From contig NZ_JACHIW010000002.1 of NCBI RefSeq assembly GCF_014203395.1, forward strand, positions 186,001-250,000: 64,000 nt of DNA. Reading direction: 5' to 3'. The stretch comes from Saccharopolyspora phatthalungensis. Lineage in GTDB: Bacteria > Actinomycetota > Actinomycetes > Mycobacteriales > Pseudonocardiaceae. The notes below the pieces were generated by a model, which was not told where the DNA came from, did no database searches, and was given only the letters and a program-made list of their open reading frames with translations. This document shows positions 9,493 to 18,026 of the stretch, in pieces. Position 1 is the first letter of the stretch. Each line of letters begins with the position of its first letter. The translations under genes were made by a program, and so were the position numbers.

Positions 9493-12002
9493 GCGCGCAC
9501 CTCCTGGTTCGAAATGACGGGCATCGGCAGGGCAACCGGGCCGGGCCGGATCTGGCCGCGCTCCTGGATGAAGCGGATCGTCGGGTCCGGTGCGTCGGGG
9601 GCGTTGACGAAGGACACGAAGCGGGCGAGCTTGCCGGGATCGGCCAGCACCCCGGCCCATTCGTCGCAGTAGTTCGCCACGTGGCGCCGCATCGCGGCCT
9701 CCAGCTCGTCGGCGATGCCGAGGGAATCCTCGACGATCACCTCGCGCAGGTGGTCGAGCCCACCCTCTAGCGCCTCCAGCCACGCGGAGGTGCGCTGCAG
9801 CCGGTCGGCGGTGCGCACGTAGAACATCAGGAACCGGTCGATGAGCCTGATCAGCTGCTCGTCGTCGAGGTCGGCGGCCAGCAGCTCGGCGTGGCGCGGG
9901 GTGAAGCCGCCATTGCCCCCGACGTAGAGGTTCCAGCCCTTGTCGGTGGCGATCACGCCGAAGTCCTTGCCGCGCGCCTCGGCGCATTCGCGGGCACAGC
10001 CGGACACTCCGGCCTTGATCTTGTGCGGCGCCCGCAGGCCCCGGTACCGCAGCTCCAGCCGGATGGCCATGCTCACCGAGTCCTGCACGCCGTAGCGGCA
10101 CCAGTCGTTGCCGACGCAGGACTTCACGGTGCGCAGCGCCTTGCCGTAGGCATGGCCGGATTCGAACCCGGCGTCGACCAGCCGCCGCCAGATCAGCGGC
10201 AGCTGCTCCACCCGCGCCCCGAACAGGTCGATGCGCTGCCCACCGGTGATCTTGGTGTAGAGCCCGAACTCCTTGGCTACCTCGCCGAGCACGATCAGCT
10301 TCTCCGGGGTGATCTCACCGCCGGGAACCCTCGGCACCACCGAATAGGTGCCGTTGCGTTGCATGTTGGCCAGGAACCGGTCGTTGGTGTCCTGCAATCC
10401 GGCCTGCTCGCCGTCCAGGATGTGGCCGTGGCCGAGGCTGGCCAGGATGGAGGCGACCGCGGGCTTGCAGATGTCGCAGCCGCGGCCGGTGCCGTGCTTG
10501 CCGATCAGCTCGGAGAACGAGCCGACCCCCGTCGCCTGGACGATCTCGAACAGCTCCGAGCGGGACTGCGGGAAGTGTTCGCAAAGCGCCTTGGAGGTGC
10601 TTACGCCGCACTCGGCGAGCAGGTTCTTCAACATCGGGACGCACGAGCCACAGCTGGTGCCGGCCTTGGTGCAGCGCTTGACGCCGGGCACATCGGTGAG
10701 CCCCTGCTCGGCGATCGCAGTGGTGATGTCCTGCTTGGTCACGTTGTTGCAGGAGCACACCGTGGCGTCGGCGGGCAGGGCGCCGGTGTCCAGGCCCGAT
10801 CCGGCGGGCAGCAGTAGTTGCTCCGGCGGCGCGGGCAGTTCGCGGCCGATCAGCGGGCGCAGCACCGAGTAGGCCCCAGCGTCGCCGACCAGCACGCCCC
10901 CGAGCAGGACCCGCGCGTCGTCGCTGAGGACGAGCTTGGCGTAGGTTCCGGCGGCGTTGTTGGCGTAGACGACCTCCAGAGCGCCTTCGGTCTGGCCGTG
11001 GGCGTCGCCGAAGCTGGCGACGTCGACACCCAGCAGCTTGAGCTTGGTGGACAGGTCCGCGCCGGGGAAGATCCCCTCGCCGAGGCCCAGCAGTTGCTCG
11101 GCGACGCCTTCGGCCATGCTGTAGCCGGGCGCGACCAGGCCGTAGCAGCGGCCCTGCACGGCGGCGCATTCGCCGATGGCCCAGATGTTTTCGTCGCTGG
11201 TGCGGCAGCTCTCGTCGACCAGGATGCCGCCGCGTTCGGCCCGCGCCAGCCCGGCGAGTACGGCGAGTTCGTCGCGGGGCCGGACGCCGGCGGAGAACAC
11301 CACGATGTCGGTGTCGATCACGGTGCCGTCGGCCAGCGTCACGCTCCGGACGCGATCTTCGCCGTCAACGGATTTCGTGGCTGCGCCGCAGTGGATCGCC
11401 AAGCCGAGGTCGCCGACCAGCCGGCTGAGCACCTGGCCGCCGCCTTCGTCGACCTGCAAGGGCATCAGCCGCGGGGCCATCTCCACGATGTGCGCCCGCA
11501 TGCCCAGCAGCCGCAGCGCGTTGGCGGCCTCCAGACCGAGCAGCCCGCCGCCGATGACGACACCGGGCTTGCCCTCGACCGAGGCGGCGCGGATCGCATC
11601 GAGGTCCTCGATGGTGCGGTAGACGAAGCAGCCGTCGAGGTCGTGGCCGGGCACCGGGGGCACGAACGGGCGCGAGCCGGTGGCCAGCACCAACGCGTCG
11701 TACCGCAGCTCCGCTCCGTCCGATGTGGACACCGTGTGGCCGGCCGGGTCGATGCCGGTCACGGCGGTGTTCAACCGCAGGTCGACCATCGGATCGTCCA
11801 GCAGCTCGTGGCTGGTCAGGCTGAGGTCCTCGGCGCTCTTGCCGTCCAGGTACGACGAGAGCGCGACCCGGTCGTAGGCGGGGCGGGGCTCCTCGCCGAG
11901 AACGGTGATCCGCCAGGTGTTGGCGGCGTCGCGTTCCCGGAGCGTTTCGACGAGCCGGTGTCCGACCATGCCGTGGCCGACGACGACGAGCGTGCGGGTC
12001 AT
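9489..12002 (-). CDS. nirB: NADH-dependent nitrite reductase large subunit NirB
   Basis: The protein (837 aa) reduces nitrite to ammonium. Domains in order: FAD/NAD(P)-binding disulfide-reductase fold (1-310, with VVVGHGMVGHR and VVIGGGLLGLEAANALR), a BFD-like [2Fe-2S] domain (C416, C418, C451, C454), then the ferredoxin-like half-domains and the siroheme/[4Fe-4S] domain (C629, C635, C669, C673 as CX5C and CX3C). A second Cys pair near 509-512 (GCDICKP) is usual in this family. The start is ATG 12002, overlapping the upstream stop as ATGA. An in-frame extension to 12143 is antisense-like arginine-rich sequence inside the previous gene and is rejected. Confidence 0.97.
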   Translation of the reverse strand: MTRTLVVVGHGMVGHRLVETLRERDAANTWRITVLGEEPRPAYDRVALSSYLDGKSAEDLSLTSHELLDDPMVDLRLNTAVTGIDPAGHTVSTSDGAELRYDALVLATGSRPFVPPVPGHDLDGCFVYRTIEDLDAIRAASVEGKPGVVIGGGLLGLEAANALRLLGMRAHIVEMAPRLMPLQVDEGGGQVLSRLVGDLGLAIHCGAATKSVDGEDRVRSVTLADGTVIDTDIVVFSAGVRPRDELAVLAGLARAERGGILVDESCRTSDENIWAIGECAAVQGRCYGLVAPGYSMAEGVAEQLLGLGEGIFPGADLSTKLKLLGVDVASFGDAHGQTEGALEVVYANNAAGTYAKLVLSDDARVLLGGVLVGDAGAYSVLRPLIGRELPAPPEQLLLPAGSGLDTGALPADATVCSCNNVTKQDITTAIAEQGLTDVPGVKRCTKAGTSCGSCVPMLKNLLAECGVSTSKALCEHFPQSRSELFEIVQATGVGSFSELIGKHGTGRGCDICKPAVASILASLGHGHILDGEQAGLQDTNDRFLANMQRNGTYSVVPRVPGGEITPEKLIVLGEVAKEFGLYTKITGGQRIDLFGARVEQLPLIWRRLVDAGFESGHAYGKALRTVKSCVGNDWCRYGVQDSVSMAIRLELRYRGLRAPHKIKAGVSGCARECAEARGKDFGVIATDKGWNLYVGGNGGFTPRHAELLAADLDDEQLIRLIDRFLMFYVRTADRLQRTSAWLEALEGGLDHLREVIVEDSLGIADELEAAMRRHVANYCDEWAGVLADPGKLARFVSFVNAPDAPDPTIRFIQERGQIRPGPVALPMPVISNQEVRA

Positions 12003-13384
12003 GCCGCGCCCTCCTTCTGGTGTTCGAGGCGGTTGGCCAGCGCGCCGCAGATGCGGCCGACATCGTCGACGCAGCCTCCGCAGCCGGTAGTCGCCCGCGT
12101 TGCCCTGGCCAGCTCGGGCACCGACCGGGCACCGCCCTGCCATGCGGTGGTCAGGGACTTCTTGGTGACGTTGTTGCAGCGGCAGATCACCGCGTCGTCA
12201 GGCAGTTCGACCGGCGTGCCGGGCACCGCGGCCGGGGTGCCCAGCAGCAGCGCGAGCCGGTCGGTGGGCACTGGCAGGTCGCGATCGTGCAGCTGGCTGA
12301 CCGACGCGATCGCCTCCGGGAAGCCGACGAGCACGGCACCAGTGATCCGCTCTTCGCGCAGCGCGAGCTTCGCGTAGCGGCCACGGGCGGGATCCGAGAG
12401 CGTCACGACCTCGGCTTCGGCGTTGTTGAGGCCGTCGACCGAGCCGATCGAGACGAGGTCGATACCGCGCGCCTTGAGCCGGGTCACGGTTCGGGTGCCG
12501 CAGTAGCGCGTGTCGGCGCCGGTGAGCAGCGCCGCCAGCGCGTCGGCCTGCTCCCAGGCCGAGGCGATCAGGCCGGGCGTGTCGCCGTCGTGCTCGGCGC
12601 AATCGCCGATGGCGTGGATGCGCGGATCGCTGGTGCGAAGTTGGTCATCGACGACGATGCCGCGCTGCACCGGCAACCCGGCCCGCGCCGCCAGACCGGT
12701 CTCGGGGGTAACCCCGGTACATGCCACGACCAGGTTCGCCGGGACCACGTCGCTGTTGTCCAGGAAGAGCCGGCCCGGCCGGTAGGCGACCGTTTTGCGC
12801 CCCAAGCGGAGTTCGACGCCGAGCTTGCCGAGCCGCTCGGCGAGCAATCGCCCGCCGGCGTCGTCGAGCTGCCGGTCCATCAGGTGCGGGTTCGGGTGCA
12901 CCAGCGTCACTTCGTGTCCGCGGGTGAGCAGCGCCCGCGCCGCCTCGACACCGAGGATTCCACCGCCCAGCACGGCAACCGGGCCCACGACGGAGTCGAT
13001 CCGCGCGCAGTCGGCGAGCGTGCGCAACGCCTGGAGGTGTTCGCCGTGCAGTCCGGTGACTTCGGGCATCCGCGGCCGCGAGCCGGTGGCCAGGACGAGC
13101 ACGTCGTACGGGTGCTCGTCGCCGGTGTCGGTGCGCACCACGCGCCGGGCGCGGTCGATGCCGGTGGCAGTGACCCGCAGCCGCACCTCGGCGTCCACAG
13201 TGGGCAAGGTGACCGTGGCGGGAGTCAGCGTCCGGTCCAGCACAGCGCCGAGCAGAACCCGGTTGTATGCGGGATGTTCCTCCCGGCCGAGCACCGTGAT
13301 CGGGCCGGTGTGATCTTGGGCACGAAGCCGCTCGACGAGTCGGTGCGCGGCGGGACCGTTGCCGACTATGACAATTCGGCTCAT
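11999..13384 (-). CDS. FAD/[2Fe-2S] electron-transfer protein of assimilatory nitrate reductase
   Basis: A 461-residue FAD-dependent oxidoreductase resembling the N-terminal half of NirB and the NasB/NasC electron-transfer subunits. The first dinucleotide-binding motif is VIVGNGPAAHRLVERL, the second VAVLGGGILGVEAARALL, and the FAD-closing motif HAIGDCAEHDG. A C-terminal BFD-like [2Fe-2S] domain has C401, C403, C435 and C438. It likely passes electrons from NADH to the molybdopterin enzyme encoded just upstream. It overlaps both neighbours by four bases (ATGA junctions), so the three proteins should be made in step. Confidence 0.9.
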   Translation of the reverse strand: MSRIVIVGNGPAAHRLVERLRAQDHTGPITVLGREEHPAYNRVLLGAVLDRTLTPATVTLPTVDAEVRLRVTATGIDRARRVVRTDTGDEHPYDVLVLATGSRPRMPEVTGLHGEHLQALRTLADCARIDSVVGPVAVLGGGILGVEAARALLTRGHEVTLVHPNPHLMDRQLDDAGGRLLAERLGKLGVELRLGRKTVAYRPGRLFLDNSDVVPANLVVACTGVTPETGLAARAGLPVQRGIVVDDQLRTSDPRIHAIGDCAEHDGDTPGLIASAWEQADALAALLTGADTRYCGTRTVTRLKARGIDLVSIGSVDGLNNAEAEVVTLSDPARGRYAKLALREERITGAVLVGFPEAIASVSQLHDRDLPVPTDRLALLLGTPAAVPGTPVELPDDAVICRCNNVTKKSLTTAWQGGARSVPELARATRATTGCGGCVDDVGRICGALANRLEHQKEGAA

Positions 13385-15456
13385 AGCACCACCGCCTCCT
13401 GGACTGGTTCGACGCGGACGACGCTGACCTTGAACTCCGGCATCCGGCTGCGCGGGTCCAGCGCGTCGCTGGTAAGCAGGTTGGCCCGCGCGCCGCCGGG
13501 AAAGTGAAACGGGAGGAACACGGTGTCGGTGCGCATCGTTGCGACCACCCGCACCCGTGCCAGCGCGCTGCCGCGCGGCGACGTAACCTTGGCCATGATT
13601 CCGTCGGCGAGCCCGGCACGGTAGGCGGTGTCCGGGTGAATCTCGACGAACGCTTCGGGAGATGCCTCGTTGAGTTCGGCCACCCGCCGGGTCTGCGCCC
13701 CGGATTGGTACTGGGCGAGCACGCGCCCGGTGGTAGCCGTCAGCGGGAACGTCCCATGTGGACTCTCGGCGGAATCACGGTGCTCCACGGGAACAAATCG
13801 GGCGAAACCGTCGGGATGGGCGAAACCGTCCAGGAACAACCGCGGTGTGCCGGGGTGCTCCGCGTCCGGGCAAGGCCAGTGCAGTGCCTCACCGGCGTCG
13901 AGGCGTTCGTAGGTGATACCGGCGTAATCGGCCTTGCCGCCGGCGGAGGCGCGGCACAGCTCCTCGAAAACCTCCCGCGGCGAGGTGGGGTAGCGGTGGC
14001 CGGGCTCCCCGAGCCGGACCGCCAGCCCGTGCAGGACCTCCAGGTCGCTGCGGGCGTGGCCGGGCGGTACCTGCAACCGGCGGCGCCGCAGGATGCGGCC
14101 TTCGAGGTTGGTCATGGTGCCCTCTTCCTCGGCCCACTGCGTCACCGGCAGCACCACGTCGGCCAGCTGCGCGGTCTCCGACGGCACGAAGTCGGCGACC
14201 ACCAGAAGGTCCAAAGAGGACAACCGGTCCACGATGTGGCCGGCGTTGGGCGCCGAAACCACCGGATTGGAACCGAAGACCAGCAGGGCCCGGGGGCCCT
14301 CGGTGGTACCCAGCGCGTCGAGCAGTTCGTAGGCGCTGCGGCCCGGACCCGGCAGCACGTCGGGCAGCACGCCCCAGGTCTCGGCCACGTGCGCCCGCGC
14401 GGCCGGATCGGTGATCATCCGGTAACCGGGCAGTTGGTCGGCTTTCTGGCCGTGCTCGCGCCCGCCCTGCCCGTTGCCTTGCCCCGTCAGGCATCCGTAG
14501 CCGCGTCCGGCGCGGCCCGGCAGGCCGAGCGCCAGGGCGAGGTTGATGAATCCGGACACGGTGTCGACGCCCTTGCTGTGCTGCTCGGCACCGCGACCGG
14601 TGAGCACATAAGCACTACTGGCCTCGGCAAGCATCCGAACCGCCTGCCGCTGGGCGGTCACCGGAACCCCGGTGACGCGCTCGACGCGCTCCGGCCACCA
14701 GGTCATCGCCCGCTGCCAGGCCGCGTCGAAACCCGTGGTGCGGGTCCGGATGTAGTCGGTGTCGGCCCAGCCGTCGACCACCGCGATGTGCAACAGCCCG
14801 AGCACCAGCGCCAAGTCTGTGCCGGGCGAGGGCTGTAGGTGCAGTGCGGCGCGCTCGGCGGTCGCGGTGCGCCGCGGGTCGATGACCACCAGCTGTGCCG
14901 TACGCAGGTGCTGCATCAGCGGCGGCATCGTCTCGGCCGGATTCGCCCCGGCCAGCAGCACGACATCGGCGCCACCGAGGTCGGTGACCGGGAACGGCAG
15001 CCCCCGGTCGACCCCGAAGGCGGCGTTGCCGGCGGCGGCCGCCGAGGACATGCAGAAGCGGCCGTTGTAGTCGATCTGGCTGGTGCCCAGCGCCAACCGG
15101 GCGAACTTACCGAGCAGGTAAGCCTTTTCGTTGGTCAATCCACCGCCGCCGAACACCCCGACCGCATCCGGGCCGTGGTCGCGCCGGATCCGGTCGATGC
15201 GGGTGGCGATGGTGTCCAGTGCGGTGTCCCAGTCGACCGGGGTGAGCCCGCCATCGCGGCGCACCAACGGGTTGCGCAGCCGGTCCGGGATGTCCAGCAG
15301 GGCCGGAGCGGTCCAGCCCTTCTGGCACAACCCGCCCCGGTTGACCGGGAAATCCGTTGGCCGCACCGACACCCCACGCCGCTCGCGCGTCAGCTGGGTG
15401 CCGCACTGCAAGGCGCAGTAGGGGCAGTGCGTGGCCACCGTCCGCACGTCAGGCAC
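13381..15456 (-). CDS. nasA: assimilatory nitrate reductase, molybdopterin catalytic subunit
   Basis: The enzyme (691 aa) reduces nitrate to nitrite in the cytoplasm with bis-MGD molybdenum. The N-terminal [4Fe-4S] ligands are C11, C14, C18 and C44 (HCPYCALQCGT and GGLCQKGW). Molybdopterin motifs include VFGGGGLTNEKAYLLGKFAR, DYNGRFCMSSA, GCLTGQGNGQGGREHGQKA and LPVTQWAEEEGTMTNLEGR. The C-terminal molydop-binding domain reads HGTFPLTATTGRVLAQYQSG. The length and the GREHGQK motif fit NasA/NasC-type enzymes without a fused flavin module. The start is GTG 15456, overlapping the narK stop by 8 bases. Confidence 0.95.
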   Translation of the reverse strand: MPDVRTVATHCPYCALQCGTQLTRERRGVSVRPTDFPVNRGGLCQKGWTAPALLDIPDRLRNPLVRRDGGLTPVDWDTALDTIATRIDRIRRDHGPDAVGVFGGGGLTNEKAYLLGKFARLALGTSQIDYNGRFCMSSAAAAGNAAFGVDRGLPFPVTDLGGADVVLLAGANPAETMPPLMQHLRTAQLVVIDPRRTATAERAALHLQPSPGTDLALVLGLLHIAVVDGWADTDYIRTRTTGFDAAWQRAMTWWPERVERVTGVPVTAQRQAVRMLAEASSAYVLTGRGAEQHSKGVDTVSGFINLALALGLPGRAGRGYGCLTGQGNGQGGREHGQKADQLPGYRMITDPAARAHVAETWGVLPDVLPGPGRSAYELLDALGTTEGPRALLVFGSNPVVSAPNAGHIVDRLSSLDLLVVADFVPSETAQLADVVLPVTQWAEEEGTMTNLEGRILRRRRLQVPPGHARSDLEVLHGLAVRLGEPGHRYPTSPREVFEELCRASAGGKADYAGITYERLDAGEALHWPCPDAEHPGTPRLFLDGFAHPDGFARFVPVEHRDSAESPHGTFPLTATTGRVLAQYQSGAQTRRVAELNEASPEAFVEIHPDTAYRAGLADGIMAKVTSPRGSALARVRVVATMRTDTVFLPFHFPGGARANLLTSDALDPRSRMPEFKVSVVRVEPVQEAVVL

Positions 15457-16849
15457 GACCGGCCTCCGCCTTCGACGGCGCCTGGGCCGGGTCCGGCCGC
15501 GGCGCGACGGAATTCTTGAACGCGCCGCGCAGGTAGACCGCCCACGTGACGAGCACGCAGAGCACGTAGTAGACGAGGAAGGAGGTCAGGGCCGCGTCGC
15601 CGTTCGCGGCCGCGCTGCCGTAGGAGGAACGGAAGGCGAGGTTGATGCCGACGCCGCCGAGGGCGCCGATCGCACCGGCGATGCCGATCACCGCGCCGGA
15701 CATCCGGCGGGCCCGGGCGAACGCCGCGACCGCCTCGCCGCCGTCGGTCACATCGTCCTCGGCCTCCTTGGCGAAGATCGCCGGGATCATCTTGTAGACC
15801 GAGCCGTTGCAGATGCCGGTCAGCACGAACAGCACCATGAACGCCGCGACGTAGAGCCCGAAGGAACCCCGCGATGCCGCGAACAGCAGCGCCCCGGTGC
15901 CCGCCGTCATGCCGACGAAGGTCCAGAGGCTGACTCGGGCGCCGCCCAGACGGTCGGACAGCCAACCGCCGAACGGCCGGGAGATCGAGCCCATCAGCGG
16001 GCCGAGGAAGGTCCAACTGGCGGCCTGCAGCGGGGTGAAGTGGAACTCGGTCTGCAGTACCAGGCCGAAAGCGAAGCTATAGCCGATGAACGAGCCGAAC
16101 GTTCCGATGTAGAGGAAGGAGATCCACCAGGTGTGCTTGTTCGCGGCGGCCTCGCGCAGCACGCCGGGCCGGGCCCGCACCGCGTCCACGTTGTCCATGA
16201 ACAGCGCCGCGCACAGGGTCGCCACCACGATCAGCGGCAGGTAGATCGCCGCCACGTAAGACGGGTGGGTGTTACCGGCCAGGGCGATCACCAGCAGGCC
16301 GACGACCTGGATCGTCGCCACGCCGATGTTGCCGCCGCCGGCGTTGAGCCCCAGCGCCCACCCCTGGTGGCGCTGCGGGAAGAAGGTCGTGATGTTCGTC
16401 ATCGACGAGGCGAAGTTGCCGCCGCCGACGCCGGTCGCGGCGCCGATCAGCATGAACACCCACAGCGGCGTGCCCGGTTGCTGGACGAAGAAGAAGGCCA
16501 GGCCGGTCGGCACCAGCAGGATCACCGAGCTGAAGATCGTCCAGTTGCGGCCGCCGAAGCGGGTCACCGCGGCGGCATAGGGCAGCCGCAGCACGGCGCC
16601 GACCAGGTTCGGGGTGATGACCAGCAGGAACTTCTCGGACGGGGTAAACGGCAGGCCGATGCTCGGGGACATGAACAGCACCAGCACCGACCAGATGCTC
16701 CAGATGGAGAAGCCGATGTGCTCAGACAGGATCGAGAAGATCAGGTTGCGCCGCGCCACGTGCTTGCCGCTGGACTCCCAGAACTCCTCGTTCTCGGGGT
16801 CCCAGCCCTCGATCCAGCGGCCTCTGCCGGCCAAGGCTCTCGTGGTCAA
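15449..16849 (-). CDS. narK: NarK-type nitrate/nitrite transporter
   Basis: A 466-residue MFS protein with about twelve membrane segments. It has the nitrate-porter signatures GVGGGNFASSMTNITTFFPQ (helix 4-5) and GLNAGGGNIGVATIQ, and in the second half MGSISRPFGGWLSDRLGGAR. A long cytoplasmic N-terminus (GWDPENEEFWESSGK) is typical of actinobacterial NarK. It imports nitrate or exchanges nitrate and nitrite. The start is TTG 16849 with GAGGAG 5 bases upstream. It is the first gene of the seven-gene nitrate/nitrite operon, and the promoter must lie in 16850-17020. Confidence 0.95.
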   Translation of the reverse strand: MTTRALAGRGRWIEGWDPENEEFWESSGKHVARRNLIFSILSEHIGFSIWSIWSVLVLFMSPSIGLPFTPSEKFLLVITPNLVGAVLRLPYAAAVTRFGGRNWTIFSSVILLVPTGLAFFFVQQPGTPLWVFMLIGAATGVGGGNFASSMTNITTFFPQRHQGWALGLNAGGGNIGVATIQVVGLLVIALAGNTHPSYVAAIYLPLIVVATLCAALFMDNVDAVRARPGVLREAAANKHTWWISFLYIGTFGSFIGYSFAFGLVLQTEFHFTPLQAASWTFLGPLMGSISRPFGGWLSDRLGGARVSLWTFVGMTAGTGALLFAASRGSFGLYVAAFMVLFVLTGICNGSVYKMIPAIFAKEAEDDVTDGGEAVAAFARARRMSGAVIGIAGAIGALGGVGINLAFRSSYGSAAANGDAALTSFLVYYVLCVLVTWAVYLRGAFKNSVAPRPDPAQAPSKAEAGRA

Positions 16850-16891
16850 CTCGGCTCCTCTCGTCGGTTAGTCCGAAGGTAGGAACCGGGT

Positions 16892-16918
16892 GTTTCACGC
16901 GGGCTCGCGGAGCGTTAC
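16892..16918 (-). promoter_or_regulatory. possible GlnR-type operator upstream of narK
   Basis: On the minus strand GTAAC (16918-16914) is followed, exactly 22 bases later, by GAAAC (16896-16892), ending 42 bases before the narK start. GlnR boxes consist of GTNAC- and GAAAC-like half-sites at 11-base steps. The middle half-site here (CGAGC) is poor, so this is a partial match. Nitrate genes of Streptomyces and Saccharopolyspora are known GlnR targets, which makes the location meaningful. Confidence 0.35.
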
Positions 16919-17023
16919 CGCGATGCAAAGCAGCCTTCACATGTCCAGGTCCAGGCGGTGTGAGCAGCGGAACGGTGCTCGACAACACTCCCGCCGGGCG
17001 TTTCGTGGCACGGTGGAGCCGTG

Positions 17024-17848
17024 ATGCGGCGAGGCGTGGACGGCGAGGACTGGCGACGGGCCCGCGAACTGTTCGGCGGTGCGCGCCGGATCACCGCCCT
17101 CACCGGTGCGGGAGTGTCGACGGCCTCCGGCATCCCGGACTTCCGGGGCCCGAACGGGGTGTGGACCAAGAACCCGGCCGCCCAGCGGCTCAGCGACATC
17201 GACAGCTACGTCTCCGATCCGCGGGTCCGCGAGCAGGCCTGGCGCAGCCGCGCCGAGCACCCGGCCTGGCGCGCCGAACCCAACGCCGCTCACCGCGCTT
17301 TCGTCGACCTCGACCGCTCCGGCCGGCTGGGCGCGCTGTTGACCCAGAACATCGACGAGTTGCACCAGCGCGCGGGCCTGGACCGGGACCGGGTGCTGGA
17401 GCTGCACGGGACGATCTTCCACACGGTGTGTCTGGACTGCGGCGCGACCGGCCCGATGAGCGCCGCGCTGGAGCGGGTCGCCGCCGGTGAGCCGGACCCG
17501 CCCTGCCGGTCCTGCGGCGGCATCCTGAAGTCGGCCACCGTCTCTTTCGGACAGTCCCTGGACGCCGACGTGCTCCGCGGTGCCCAGCGCGCGGCGCTGA
17601 ACTGCGATCTGTTCGTCGCGGCCGGCACCTCGCTGACGGTGCACCCGGCCGCGGGCCTCGCGGAGCTGGGCGTCAAGGCGGGCGCGCGGCTGATCATCTG
17701 CAACGCCGAGCCGACGCCTTATGACGAAGCGGCGGCCGCCGTGCTGCGCGAGCCGCTGGCTGAGGTGCTGCCGGACCTGGTCGCCGCCCCGGTGATCGAA
17801 TCACCGCGACCGCTGCGCACCTGGGGCGACCCCAGCACCTGGAGCTGA
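17024..17848 (+). CDS. NAD-dependent protein deacylase (Sir2 family)
   Basis: A sirtuin of 274 residues that removes acyl groups from lysine using NAD+. Visible motifs are TGAGVSTASGIPDFRGPNG (NAD binding), LLTQNIDELHQRAG, the catalytic His in LELHGTIFHTVC, and two zinc pairs, CLDCG and CRSCGG. The SVSFGQ-type segment reads ATVSFGQSLD, followed by AAGTSLTVHPAAGL. ATG 17024 is preferred over GTG 17021 because GGAG then has a 6-base spacing. It is divergent from narK. In actinobacteria such sirtuins act on acyl-CoA synthetases and other metabolic enzymes; no target is indicated here. Confidence 0.95.
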   Translation: MRRGVDGEDWRRARELFGGARRITALTGAGVSTASGIPDFRGPNGVWTKNPAAQRLSDIDSYVSDPRVREQAWRSRAEHPAWRAEPNAAHRAFVDLDRSGRLGALLTQNIDELHQRAGLDRDRVLELHGTIFHTVCLDCGATGPMSAALERVAAGEPDPPCRSCGGILKSATVSFGQSLDADVLRGAQRAALNCDLFVAAGTSLTVHPAAGLAELGVKAGARLIICNAEPTPYDEAAAAVLREPLAEVLPDLVAAPVIESPRPLRTWGDPSTWS

Positions 17849-17879
17849 TCCGGCCGCCTCTGGCCGAACTTCCATCCTG

Positions 17880-17969
17880 TCACACGAGTGACTGATGTTA
17901 GGCGTGTTTCGGATCGAGTCGGGTGGTGCAATCGGGGCAGGAGTGGCAGAGTTTGAGGCCGTCGTGTGA
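17880..17969 (+). other. leader region bounded by an 8-bp inverted repeat
   Basis: TCACACGA (17880-17887) and TCGTGTGA (17962-17969) are exact complements 74 bases apart in the leader of the NlpC/P60 gene, whose start is 57 bases beyond. They could close a structured 5' UTR or be two half-sites for a regulator. The conserved bases of the c-di-AMP (ydaO) riboswitch, which precedes many actinobacterial cell-wall hydrolase genes, are not seen. Confidence 0.25.
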
Positions 17970-18026
17970 CTCCATTCAGCCCATCGATTGACCTCTGATC
18001 GGGCGCATCTGCTGGAGGTGGCGGTC

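Noticed and set aside
12002..12143. N-terminal extension of NirB
   Set aside because: The in-frame extension lies inside the preceding gene and is arginine-rich without family similarity; ATG 12002 with ATGA coupling matches the NirB N-terminus.
10818..12377. 519-codon plus-strand open frame
   Set aside because: It is antisense to nirB and the FAD protein, with Gly/Arg/Val/Asp-rich sequence and no motifs.
17849..18026. c-di-AMP (ydaO-type) riboswitch before the RipA-like gene
   Set aside because: The context fits, but the conserved ydaO core bases are not found and the leader is short.
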